Shown piece after piece: positions 1-7,353 of a DNA stretch of 12,832 nt. This DNA is from Clostridia bacterium (GTDB taxonomy: Bacteria > Bacillota > Clostridia > Christensenellales > Borkfalkiaceae), in assembly GCA_017631725.1 (NCBI GenBank), contig JAGBSS010000157.1, positions 1-12,832 on the forward strand, read 5' to 3'. Within the stretch, counting starts at the first letter, position 1; each line of letters opens with the position of its first letter. The notes below the pieces were generated by a model that was not told the DNA's origin, did not search any database, and saw only the letters and a program-made list of their open reading frames with translations. Made by a program: the position numbers and the translations under genes.

Positions 1-736
1 AACACTCTGCCTTTGGAATCATTCCGCCTTTAATAACGCCGTTTTTAATAAGTTCTTCTGCTTCTGATATAGTCACTTTGGAAATAAGGGTAGATGGGTC
101 ATCTTTATCAGTTAAAATACCACTAATATCCGTCATTTCAATAAGCGCTTCTGCTTTTAATTCGCCTGCGATTTTAGCGGCAACCGTATCAGCATTAACG
201 TTATAAACGTTGCCTTCTTTATCGCACGCAACGGTAGAAATTACAGGAATATACCCCTTTTCAATAACGTCTAAAATAGGAGTTGTGTTAACCTTGGTAA
301 TTTTACCAACGTAGCCAAGGTCGGCATCTTTTATTTCCGCTTGAATCATTTGTCCATCTAAACCGGAAAGACCAATAGCATTGCCACCTTTTACTCCTAA
401 AAGGTTAACAAGGCTTTTATTTATTTTGCCGGCTAAAACCATTTGAACAACGTCTACCGTTTCTTTATCGGTAACCCTTAAGCCGTTTTTAAACACACTT
501 TCTTTACCAAGTTTTGCTAAAGTTTCGGTAATTTCTGGGCCTCCGCCATGAACTAAAACAACTTTAACCCCAATTAAAGAAAGCAATACTATGTCTTTCA
601 TAACAGAGTTTTTAAGTTTTTCATCAATCATTGCGTTTCCGCCGTATTTAACAACGACAATTTTGCCGTTGTATTTTTTAATATAAGGGAGAGCCTGCGT
701 TAAAACCCTTGCACGCCCTGCGTTAGAAATATCCAT
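1..736 (-). CDS. argB: Acetylglutamate kinase, C-terminus cut by window edge
   Basis: ArgB phosphorylates N-acetylglutamate with ATP, the second step of the acetylated ornithine route, in the cytoplasm. I translated 245 codons from the ATG at 736-734; roughly the last 40-50 residues of a usual 285-300 residue protein lie beyond position 1. Seen: the amino-acid kinase lysine motif KYGGNAM (about residues 30-36), the glycine loop VHGGGPEI (62-69), NADTVAAKIA in the middle, and GGMIPK near the visible end. An AAAGGAG site (748-742) sits 5 bases before the ATG, inside the 12-bp gap after argJ, which fixes the start. The roughly 25 residues before the first beta strand, with RARVLTQALPYIKKY, match the N-terminal helix found in arginine-inhibited hexameric ArgB enzymes and absent from E. 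coli ArgB. Feedback inhibition by arginine is therefore likely, but this is inferred from family knowledge. Confidence 0.96.
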   Translation of the reverse strand, partial: MDISNAGRARVLTQALPYIKKYNGKIVVVKYGGNAMIDEKLKNSVMKDIVLLSLIGVKVVLVHGGGPEITETLAKLGKESVFKNGLRVTDKETVDVVQMVLAGKINKSLVNLLGVKGGNAIGLSGLDGQMIQAEIKDADLGYVGKITKVNTTPILDVIEKGYIPVISTVACDKEGNVYNVNADTVAAKIAGELKAEALIEMTDISGILTDKDDPSTLISKVTISEAEELIKNGVIKGGMIPKAEC

Positions 737-741
737 AATAT

Positions 742-748
742 CTCCTTT
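742..748 (-). promoter_or_regulatory. Ribosome binding site of argB
   Basis: Reads AAAGGAG on the minus strand, 5 bases before the argB ATG and immediately after the argJ stop. It supports the ATG at 736 as the start of the truncated argB reading frame. Confidence 0.8.
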
Positions 749-1963
749 TTACGTTCTGTAATCTCCGTTTATTTTAACGTAATCGTAAGTAAGGTCGCAA
801 CCCCACGCGGTAGAAGAATATTCTCCATCGTTTAGGTTAACCCTAATTTCTATTTGGTCTTGAAGTAAAATTTCTTTTGCAATTTCTTCACTAAAATCTA
901 CGCCTGCACCGTTTTTGCATACGACAATTTCACCCTTGTTAGAATAAAAACTTACGTCTATTTTGTTAACGTTTACACTTGCACCACTATAACCTATCGC
1001 ACATAAAACTCTGCCCCAATTTGCATCTGCACCAAACATTGCAGCCTTTAATAAAGAAGAGCAAACAACAGATTTTGCAACGATTTTAGCATTTTGCAAG
1101 GTATTTGCGTTTACAACTTTACACTCTAAAAGTTTAGTTGCACCTTCTCCATCGCCTGCAATCATTTTGCAAAGATTAACGGTCACGGTGTTTAAAGCCT
1201 TCATAAAAACAGCAAAATCGCCATCTTCACAAGAAATTTGTTTGTTTTCAGCCATTCCGTTTGCCATAACGACAACCATATCGTTAGTAGACGTGTCACC
1301 ATCTATGCTTAACATATTAAATGTATTATTTACGTCGGTAGAAAGGGCTTTAGACAACATTTCCTTGCTTATATTGCAGTCGGTAGTGATAAATACGAGC
1401 ATAGTTGCCATATTTGGATGAATCATACCGCTACCCTTTGCTATTCCACCAATTTTACAGGTTTTTCCGCCAATTTCAAAGCAAACGGCAACGGATTTTT
1501 CTTTGGTGTCCGTTGTCATAATGCCTTCTGCTGCTAAAGAACTATTTTTTGTAGATAAACCCTTTACAAGTTCACTCATACCATTTTTAAATGGTTCTAA
1601 ACTTAAAGGTTGACCAATAACACCGGTAGATGCAACAACAACGTCTTTTTCATCTATAGAAAGTTCGTTTGCTAAAAGTTTACAAGTTTCTTCTGCAATA
1701 TAAATGCCGTCTGCATTGCATGTGTTTGCGTTACCGCTATTACAAATTATAGCCTGTGCTAAACCATTTTGTATGTTATTTTTAGTTACGGTAAGTGGAG
1801 CGCCTTTAACTAAATTGGTCGTGTATACGGCAACCGTATTAGCCAATTTTTCGCTATAAATTAAAGCAAGGTCCCTTTTAGATTTGTTTTTTCTAATTCC
1901 TGCATGTATTCCGTTTGCTAAAAAACCTTTTGCGGCACATACACCGCCAGATATAAAGTCCAT
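749..1963 (-). CDS. argJ: Ornithine acetyltransferase (ArgJ), self-cleaving
   Basis: ArgJ moves the acetyl group from N-acetylornithine to glutamate, recycling acetyl in the cyclic arginine pathway; some members also use acetyl-CoA, and sequence reading alone cannot tell which type this is. The 404 residues match the usual length. Seen: the oxyanion-hole motif ASTGVIG (111-117), TTDTKEK (150-156), and the self-cleavage motif GSGMIHPNMATML (177-189) in which Thr187 becomes the N-terminal nucleophile of the beta chain after the Ala-Thr bond breaks. The C-terminus, ending in TAWGCDLTYDYVKINGDYRT, is the family's conserved end, so the gene is complete. The ATG follows an AAGGAG site that overlaps the argC stop codon. 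It lies between argC and argB, as in many Gram-positive arg operons. Expected as an alpha2-beta2 enzyme in the cytoplasm. Confidence 0.97.
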   Translation of the reverse strand: MDFISGGVCAAKGFLANGIHAGIRKNKSKRDLALIYSEKLANTVAVYTTNLVKGAPLTVTKNNIQNGLAQAIICNSGNANTCNADGIYIAEETCKLLANELSIDEKDVVVASTGVIGQPLSLEPFKNGMSELVKGLSTKNSSLAAEGIMTTDTKEKSVAVCFEIGGKTCKIGGIAKGSGMIHPNMATMLVFITTDCNISKEMLSKALSTDVNNTFNMLSIDGDTSTNDMVVVMANGMAENKQISCEDGDFAVFMKALNTVTVNLCKMIAGDGEGATKLLECKVVNANTLQNAKIVAKSVVCSSLLKAAMFGADANWGRVLCAIGYSGASVNVNKIDVSFYSNKGEIVVCKNGAGVDFSEEIAKEILLQDQIEIRVNLNDGEYSSTAWGCDLTYDYVKINGDYRT

Positions 1964-1967
1964 AATG

Positions 1968-1973
1968 CTCCTT
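1968..1973 (-). promoter_or_regulatory. Ribosome binding site of argJ overlapping the argC stop
   Basis: Minus-strand AAGGAG lies 4 bases before the argJ ATG, and its first two A bases are also the last two bases of the argC TAA. The arrangement implies translation of argJ directly after argC on the same transcript. Confidence 0.75.
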
Positions 1974-2895
1974 ATAATTCTAAATCTAACTCTTTATCTT
2001 TGCCTGTAACGTAATTTAAGCACTCTATTGCGGCACCAGATGCGCCTTTGCCTAAATTATCATATCTTGCAGATAAAATAATTCTTTCATCGTTTCCGTA
2101 AACGGAAATTTCCATTGAATCGAGTTTAGAGTATCTACCTGCAGACGTAAAGCCTTGTTCTGCATCTTCAGAGTAGAAAACTATTCTGCTATTGTAATAT
2201 TTTTTATATACGTTTTTAATTTCTTCTATGCTTTTGTTTATTTGGTTTTTAAATAGTGGGATTGTCACTTGCATGCCACTTTTAAATGGGGCTACTATTG
2301 GCATAAAGCAAGGCGCATTTTCTAAACCGGAAATTTTTGACATTTCTTTTAAATGCTTGTGGCTTTGCCCTAATGCGTATTGGCGTGGGTATGAAAGCAA
2401 CTCGTCTCTATCATCACTTTCGTATTCTGCTATCATTTTTTTGCCACCACCACTATAACCGGTTATAGAAGTACAAGTTAAAAGTGCGTTTTTATCTATA
2501 ATGCCTTCATCGATAAGTGGCTTAGTTAGCGCAATAAATCCACTTGCGTGGCAACCCGGAACGGCAATTCTCTTTGCACTTTTAACCTTTTCATTAAATT
2601 TGAAATCTATTTCTGGAAAGCCGTAAAGCCAACCCTGTTCCGTTCTGTGTGCGGTAGAAGTATCTATAATAACGGTATTGTCGTTTTCTACTAAAGAAAC
2701 CGATTCCCTTGCCGCATCATCGGGCAAACATAAGAAGGTTACGTCGCTAGAGTTTATTGCTTTTTTTCTTGCATTAACGTCTTTACGTTCTTCTTCAGAT
2801 AAATTTATTATTTCAACGTCTTTTCTTTTGGCAAGCCTTTCAAAAATTCTAAGTCCCGTAGTCCCTGCCTTGCCGTCTATAAATATTTTAACCAT
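1972..2895 (-). CDS. argC: N-acetyl-gamma-glutamyl-phosphate reductase, short (type 2) form
   Basis: ArgC reduces N-acetylglutamyl phosphate with NADPH to the semialdehyde, the third step towards ornithine. At 307 residues it is shorter than the common form (about 340-350). Seen: the nucleotide-binding start FIDGKAGTTGLRI (5-17), a conserved DTSTAHRT stretch (78-85), the catalytic cysteine in VPGCHASGF (Cys115), and SHKHLKE (178-184) carrying the probable catalytic histidine. The GKAGTTG start and PGCHASG cysteine motif are those of the less common ArgC family best known from proteobacteria, not the B. subtilis/E. coli type. The ATG at 2895 overlaps the end of argH by 8 bases; the only AGGG-like site is over 20 bases upstream, so translation is probably coupled to argH termination. 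Reading frame and both ends look intact. Confidence 0.94.
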   Translation of the reverse strand: MVKIFIDGKAGTTGLRIFERLAKRKDVEIINLSEEERKDVNARKKAINSSDVTFLCLPDDAARESVSLVENDNTVIIDTSTAHRTEQGWLYGFPEIDFKFNEKVKSAKRIAVPGCHASGFIALTKPLIDEGIIDKNALLTCTSITGYSGGGKKMIAEYESDDRDELLSYPRQYALGQSHKHLKEMSKISGLENAPCFMPIVAPFKSGMQVTIPLFKNQINKSIEEIKNVYKKYYNSRIVFYSEDAEQGFTSAGRYSKLDSMEISVYGNDERIILSARYDNLGKGASGAAIECLNYVTGKDKELDLEL

Positions 2896-4267
2896 TTTGT
2901 AAAAATTCTTTTAACCCTTTTATTTGATTTTCTACTGAAGTGTATCCCGTGCCACCTTTAGAAATTCTTTTTTCTATACACGTTTTTAAGTCTATTTCGG
3001 TAAATAAATCTTGTTCAAAAAGTTCGTGTGCTTTTTTGTAATCTTTTAGTGTCAATTCTTCTAACACCTTATTTTCTTTAACGCATTTTCCAACTATTTC
3101 CCCAACGGTTTTATATGCAGTACGGAAAGGTACGCCCTTTTTAGTTAAATAGTCTGCTAAATCGGTTGCGTTTATAAAGCCCTTTTGTGCCGCTTTATAC
3201 ATATTATCCTTTAAAACTTTCATACCTTTTAGCATTGGAGTAAACACGGAAAGACAATTTATAACCGTTTCTAAAGCATCGAAAATGCCTTCTTTATCTT
3301 CTTGCATATCTTTGTTATAAGCAAGTGGCAAGCCTTTTAGGGTGGTGAGTATTGCCATTAAATTGCCGTATACTCTGCCCGTTTTACCCCTTATTAATTC
3401 TGCCATATCAGAATTTTTCTTTTGTGGCATTATAGAAGAGCCTGTTGTAAACTCGTCTGATAATTCTACAAACCTAAATTCCCAACTTGACCATAAAATT
3501 ATTTCTTCGGAAAACCTTGATAAATGCATCATAATTATTGCAAAACAAGAAAGAATTTCCACACAAAAATCCCTGTCGGAAACGCCATCTATACTGTTTG
3601 CAGTTATGCCTTTAAACCCAAGTTTTAATGCCACGTAATCTCTATCCGTGTTATAAGTTGTACCAGATAACGCACAAGAGCCAAGTGGAGAATAATCCAT
3701 TATGTCAACTGCGTTATCAAGCCTTTTAACGTCACGCTTAAACATTTCTGCATATGCAAGTAAGTGATGTGCAAACGTTATGGGTTGAGCACGTTGCAAA
3801 TGCGTATAACCCGGTAAAATTGTTTGCTTGTTTTCTTCTGCCTTAATGCAAATAACGTTAAGTAAGGAAAATAAAAGTTCTTTAACAACTTTGCAATTAT
3901 TTTTTAAATAAAGCCTTAAATCTAATGCAACTTGGTCGTTTCTGCTACGAGCAGTATGCAACTTTTTACCAAGATCACCAATTCTTGATGTTAAAACTTC
4001 TTCTATAAACATATGAATATCTTCTGCTGTAGAGGATATTTCTAAAGTGCCGTTTATAATGTCCGTTAAAATGCCGTCAAGACCGATAATAATTTTATCG
4101 GCCTCTTCTTTTAAAAGAATACCACACTCACCAAGCATGCTGGCATGCGCAATTGAGCCAAGTATGTCTTCACGGAACATTTTTTTGTCAAACGAAATGG
4201 AAGAATTGAAATCGTCGGCTAAACTATTTACTGCACCGTCCGTTCTTCCTGCCCACATCTTTGCCAT
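2888..4267 (-). CDS. argH: Argininosuccinate lyase
   Basis: ArgH splits argininosuccinate into arginine and fumarate, the last step of the pathway, as a cytoplasmic homotetramer of the fumarase/aspartase superfamily. The 459 residues match the family's usual length. Seen: the N-terminal MWAGRTDGAVN, SRNDQVALDLRLYL (108-121), the TH pair of GYTHLQRAQP (153-162) with the conserved histidine at 156, and the superfamily signature GSSIMPQKKNSD (276-287) with the serine pair that acts in catalysis. The usual NPD of that signature is NSD here; the proline is not part of the core pattern and I would not read it as inactivation. The start ATG has a modest AAAGG site in the 12-bp gap after argG. Its last 8 bases overlap argC in another frame, so the two genes are likely translationally coupled. 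Confidence 0.97.
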   Translation of the reverse strand: MAKMWAGRTDGAVNSLADDFNSSISFDKKMFREDILGSIAHASMLGECGILLKEEADKIIIGLDGILTDIINGTLEISSTAEDIHMFIEEVLTSRIGDLGKKLHTARSRNDQVALDLRLYLKNNCKVVKELLFSLLNVICIKAEENKQTILPGYTHLQRAQPITFAHHLLAYAEMFKRDVKRLDNAVDIMDYSPLGSCALSGTTYNTDRDYVALKLGFKGITANSIDGVSDRDFCVEILSCFAIIMMHLSRFSEEIILWSSWEFRFVELSDEFTTGSSIMPQKKNSDMAELIRGKTGRVYGNLMAILTTLKGLPLAYNKDMQEDKEGIFDALETVINCLSVFTPMLKGMKVLKDNMYKAAQKGFINATDLADYLTKKGVPFRTAYKTVGEIVGKCVKENKVLEELTLKDYKKAHELFEQDLFTEIDLKTCIEKRISKGGTGYTSVENQIKGLKEFLQNG

Positions 4268-4279
4268 GTTTTTACCTTT

Positions 4280-5506
4280 TTATTTTTTTAATTTTTGGTC
4301 TACTTCTGCTTGAACTTTTATTGGTAAACCAAATAAGTTTATAAAGCCTGTTGCATCTGCTTGATTATAAACGTTATCTTCACCAAAGGTTGCAATTTCT
4401 TCAGAGTAGAGAGAATAATCACTCCAAGCACCTGCTTTAATAATGTTGCCCTTGTAAAGTTTAAGTCTTACTTTACCTGTCACACGTTCTTGAGTTTTAT
4501 CAACGAAAGCGGAAAGTGCTTCTCTTAATGGGGTAAACCATTGTCCGTTGTAAACTAAGTCTGCAAAAGTAACTGCAAGTTCTTGTTTCTTATGCATTGT
4601 CATTTTGTCTAAACAAAGTGTTTCTAAATAAGAGTGTGCTGCGTATAAAATTGCACCACCGGGGGTTTCGTATACACCACGGCATTTCATACCAACTAAA
4701 CGATTTTCTACAATGTCAAGTAAGCCAATACCATTTTCGCCACCTAACTTATTGAGTTCTAAAACAATTTCTTTAGCACTCATTTTTTTATCATTTAACG
4801 CTACAGGAACACCTTTAACAAATTCCATTGTTAAATATGTTGGCTTGTCTGGTGCTTTCAATGGAGATACACCCATTTCTAAAAAGCCTTCTTTATCGTA
4901 TAAAGGTTCGTTGCCTGCATCTTCTAAATCTAAACCTTCGTGTGATAAGTGCCAAAGGTTTTTATCTTTACTGTAGTTTGTTTCTCTATTTATTTTTAAT
5001 GGAACGTTATGACTTTCTGCATATTCAATTTCTTCTTCACGGCTTTTAATAGACCATTCTCTCCAAGGAGCAATAATGTGCATATCTGGAGCAAACGCCT
5101 TAATGGTAAGTTCAAAGCGAACTTGGTCATTACCTTTACCCGTGCATCCGTGACAAATTGCATCAGCGCCTTCTGCTTTAGCAATTTCTACTATTCTTTT
5201 AGCAATAACAGGACGAGCAAAAGACGTGCCTAACATATACTCTTCGTATAATGCGCCTGCCTTTACTGTTGGAATTACGTATTCATCAACAAATTCATCT
5301 GTTAAATCTTCTACGTAAAGTTTAGATGCGCCTGTTTTTAAAGCCTTTTCTTCTAAACCTTCAAGTTCATCGGCTTGACCTACGTTACCGGAAACTGCTA
5401 TAACTTCGCAGTTGTTGTAATTTTCTTTAAGCCAAGGAATTATTATAGATGTATCCAAACCACCTGAATATGCTAATACTACCTTTTTAATGTCTTTCTT
5501 TTCCAT
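4280..5506 (-). CDS. argG: Argininosuccinate synthase
   Basis: ArgG joins citrulline and aspartate with ATP to give argininosuccinate and AMP. The 408 residues agree with the family (about 400). Seen: the PP-loop ATP site AYSGGLDTS (12-20), [12 protein letters not shown] (92-103) and [15 protein letters not shown] (118-132) of the citrulline/aspartate site, and [13 protein letters not shown] (179-191). The ATG at 5506 is supported by an AGGAGA site 6 bases upstream. It is the first gene of the arginine block, behind its own promoter in the 161-bp gap that separates it from fhs; argH follows after 12 bp. Placing argG and argH before argC, argJ and argB lets one promoter drive citrulline-to-arginine and acetylated-intermediate steps together. 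No irregular residues were noticed. Confidence 0.98.
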   Translation of the reverse strand: MEKKDIKKVVLAYSGGLDTSIIIPWLKENYNNCEVIAVSGNVGQADELEGLEEKALKTGASKLYVEDLTDEFVDEYVIPTVKAGALYEEYMLGTSFARPVIAKRIVEIAKAEGADAICHGCTGKGNDQVRFELTIKAFAPDMHIIAPWREWSIKSREEEIEYAESHNVPLKINRETNYSKDKNLWHLSHEGLDLEDAGNEPLYDKEGFLEMGVSPLKAPDKPTYLTMEFVKGVPVALNDKKMSAKEIVLELNKLGGENGIGLLDIVENRLVGMKCRGVYETPGGAILYAAHSYLETLCLDKMTMHKKQELAVTFADLVYNGQWFTPLREALSAFVDKTQERVTGKVRLKLYKGNIIKAGAWSDYSLYSEEIATFGEDNVYNQADATGFINLFGLPIKVQAEVDQKLKK

Positions 5507-5512
5507 TTTATA

Positions 5513-5518
5513 TCTCCT
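5513..5518 (-). promoter_or_regulatory. Ribosome binding site of argG
   Basis: Minus-strand AGGAGA, separated by 6 bases from the argG ATG. It is the only strong Shine-Dalgarno match in the gap and fixes the start. Confidence 0.8.
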
Positions 5519-5533
5519 AACTTTTTTTATTTA

Positions 5534-5562
5534 ATTTTACTCTTTTACAAAAATTAAGTCAA
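5534..5562 (-). promoter_or_regulatory. Sigma-A type promoter for the arg operon
   Basis: On the minus strand a -35 box TTGACT (5562-5557) is followed after exactly 17 bases by a -10 box TAAAAT (5539-5534); each differs from the TTGACA/TATAAT consensus at one position. Transcription would begin near 5527, leaving a leader of only about 20 bases before argG, too short for a T-box or attenuator. Any control should therefore act on initiation, or upstream at the operator-like repeats. The promoter is inferred from the sequence only. Confidence 0.72.
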
Positions 5563-5566
5563 ACAA

Positions 5567-5580
5567 ATTTATGCATAAAT
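5567..5580. promoter_or_regulatory. 14-bp perfect palindrome next to the argG -35 box
   Basis: ATTTATGCATAAAT reads the same on both strands and ends 4 bases upstream of the argG -35 box. It can be read as two CATAAAT half-sites facing each other; the B. subtilis AhrC/ArgR half-site is CATGAAT, so each half differs at one base. The placement suits an operator or activator site. Which protein binds it is unknown, and in DNA this AT-rich some palindromes occur by chance. Confidence 0.4.
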
Positions 5581-5591
5581 AATTACTTTTA

Positions 5592-5647
5592 TAAATATTT
5601 TATTCAAATAATGCCTTTTTATGAATATTTATGTGAATATTTTATGC
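5592..5647. repeat. AT-rich short direct repeats upstream of argG, ArgR-box-like
   Basis: Plus strand holds two adjacent copies, TGAATATTTATG (5622-5633) and TGAATATTTTATG (5634-5646), differing by one inserted T, plus a looser third copy TAAATATTTTATTC (5592-5605). The best single match to the 18-bp ARG box (TNTGAATWWWWATTCANW) is at 5620-5637: its left half is perfect, while the right half deviates at three positions. Similar half-sites (ATGAAT, GTGAAT, ATAAAT, or the complements ATTCA, ATTTAT) recur about eight times between 5567 and 5656. The cluster lies upstream of the argG promoter and could bind hexameric ArgR/AhrC. Spacing does not follow the classical box exactly, so this remains a suggestion. 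Confidence 0.4.
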
Positions 5648-5667
5648 TTTTATTCGTTTGCTAATTT

Positions 5668-7344
5668 TTAGAAAAGTCCGCTTATAACGCCATCTTCAGA
5701 AACGTCTATTCTCTCGGCTGCAGGCACTTTTGGTAAGCCCGGCATTGTCATAATATCACCCGTTAAAACAACTATACAGCCTGCGCCTGCAGATATTTTT
5801 ACGTTTTTAACTGTCACCTTAAAACCGGTTGGTGCACCGAGTGTTGTTGGGTCATCTGAAAAACTATATTGTGTTTTTGCTATACAAACGGGGCAATTGC
5901 CAAAGCCTAAATCGGTAAGTTTTTTAATTTGTGTTTTAGCAAATGGCATAAACACAGTTCCATCTCCGCCGTATATTTTTTTAACAACACTATCAATTTT
6001 TTCTTCTATAGAAAGGTCATTTTGATAAGAGAAAGTAAAATTGCCTTTTTCTTCTGTGCAAAGCCTTACAACTTCTTTAGCAAGTTCTTCGCCACCCTTT
6101 CCGCCTTCTGCCCAAACGTTAGATAAAATTACGTTTACGCCTAAAGCTTTGCATTCTTTTATTATAAAATCTACTTCGCTATCCGTGTCAGTTGGGAAAC
6201 GATTAACTGCAACAACGCAAGGGAGTTTATAAACGTTTTTGATATTAGATACGTGGCGAAGTAAGTTTGGAATACCCTTTTTTAAGGCATTTAAATCTTC
6301 TGTACCAAGTTCTTTTTTGTCTAAACCGCCGTGCATTTTAAGTGCTCTAATTGTAGCAACAACAACCACAGCATCTGGGGTTAAGCCTGCCATACGGCAT
6401 TTAATATCTAAAAATTTCTCTGCACCAAGGTCTGCACCAAAGCCTGCTTCTGTGACTGCGTAATCGCCAAGTTTTAAAGCAAGTTTTGTTGCCGTTACAG
6501 AGTTGCAACCGTGCGCAATGTTTGCAAATGGACCACCGTGAACCAACGCGGGAGTGCCTTCTAAAGTTTGAACTAAATTAGGCTTTAAGGCATCTTTTAA
6601 AAGTGCCGCCATTGCACCTGCCGCTTTTAACTGACCACAAGTTATGGGATTATCATTATAATCGTAGCCAACTATAATTTTTGATAGCCTTTCTTTTAAG
6701 TCGGCAATAGAAGAACTTAAACACAAAACAGCCATAATTTCACTTGCAACGGTTATATCAAAACCATCTTCTCTTGGAACGCCGTTAGCCTTTCCGCCAA
6801 GACCGTTTACCACGTATCTAAGTTGGCGGTCGTTCATATCAACGCACCTTTTCCAAGTGATTTTTCTAACGTCTATATTAAGTTCGTTTCCCTGTTGAAT
6901 ATGGTTATCTAACATTGCCGCTAAAAGATTATTAGCAGCACCAATTGCGTGGAAATCGCCCGTAAAGTGAAGATTTATATCTTCCATTGGAACAACTTGA
7001 GCGTATCCACCACCGGCAGCACCACCTTTTACACCAAAAACAGGGCCTAAAGATGGTTCTCTTAAAGCAACGACAACGTTTTTGCCAATTCTTTTTAAAC
7101 CATCTGCTAAACCTATAGTCGTGGTTGTTTTACCTTCACCCGCAGGGGTTGGAGTAATTGCCGTAACCAAAATTAGTTTGCCATTTTCTTTTTTAGAATT
7201 TTTTAATATAGAAAGGTCTACTTTTGCCTTATATTTTCCATAAGGCTCTAAATATTCTTCTTCTATGCCTGCAAACTTTGCAATTTCATAAATTGGTTTT
7301 AATTTAGTTTGTTGTGCAATTTCAATATCGCTTAAATACTTCAT
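5668..7344 (-). CDS. fhs: Formate-tetrahydrofolate ligase
   Basis: Fhs (10-formyl-THF synthetase) joins formate to tetrahydrofolate using ATP. Its product is the formyl donor for the AICAR transformylase and, where present, PurN of purine synthesis. The 558 residues match the family (about 555-560). Seen: the P-loop-like [15 protein letters not shown] (64-78), [20 protein letters not shown] following shortly after, and the [18 protein letters not shown] region, all typical of the enzyme. The protein ends normally at GVISGLF. It starts 9 bp after purL, with an AGGAAA site that overlaps the purL TAG stop. Its position as last gene of a purine operon suggests a role in formyl supply for nucleotides here, not a Wood-Ljungdahl cluster, since no other genes of that pathway adjoin it. 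A homotetramer in the cytoplasm is expected. Confidence 0.97.
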   Translation of the reverse strand: MKYLSDIEIAQQTKLKPIYEIAKFAGIEEEYLEPYGKYKAKVDLSILKNSKKENGKLILVTAITPTPAGEGKTTTTIGLADGLKRIGKNVVVALREPSLGPVFGVKGGAAGGGYAQVVPMEDINLHFTGDFHAIGAANNLLAAMLDNHIQQGNELNIDVRKITWKRCVDMNDRQLRYVVNGLGGKANGVPREDGFDITVASEIMAVLCLSSSIADLKERLSKIIVGYDYNDNPITCGQLKAAGAMAALLKDALKPNLVQTLEGTPALVHGGPFANIAHGCNSVTATKLALKLGDYAVTEAGFGADLGAEKFLDIKCRMAGLTPDAVVVVATIRALKMHGGLDKKELGTEDLNALKKGIPNLLRHVSNIKNVYKLPCVVAVNRFPTDTDSEVDFIIKECKALGVNVILSNVWAEGGKGGEELAKEVVRLCTEEKGNFTFSYQNDLSIEEKIDSVVKKIYGGDGTVFMPFAKTQIKKLTDLGFGNCPVCIAKTQYSFSDDPTTLGAPTGFKVTVKNVKISAGAGCIVVLTGDIMTMPGLPKVPAAERIDVSEDGVISGLF

Positions 7345-7353
7345 TTTAATTTC

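Noticed and set aside
3405..3440. NSD in place of NPD in the ArgH signature as a sign of inactivation
   Set aside because: The proline is outside the core superfamily pattern, and all other catalytic motifs (SRNDQ, YTH, GSSIMPQKKN) are intact.
3342..3638. 98-codon plus-strand open frame opposite argH
   Set aside because: Antisense to the ArgH catalytic signature region, with no independent support.
4996..5184. 62-codon minus-strand open frame within argG
   Set aside because: Out-of-frame reading of argG codons that encode the conserved [11 protein letters not shown] region; no plausible independent product.
5602..5626. Possible hairpin after fhs (ATTCA and TGAAT arms)
   Set aside because: Five-base AT-only stem with a 15-base loop and no following T-run, so too weak for an intrinsic terminator; better read as operator-like half-sites.
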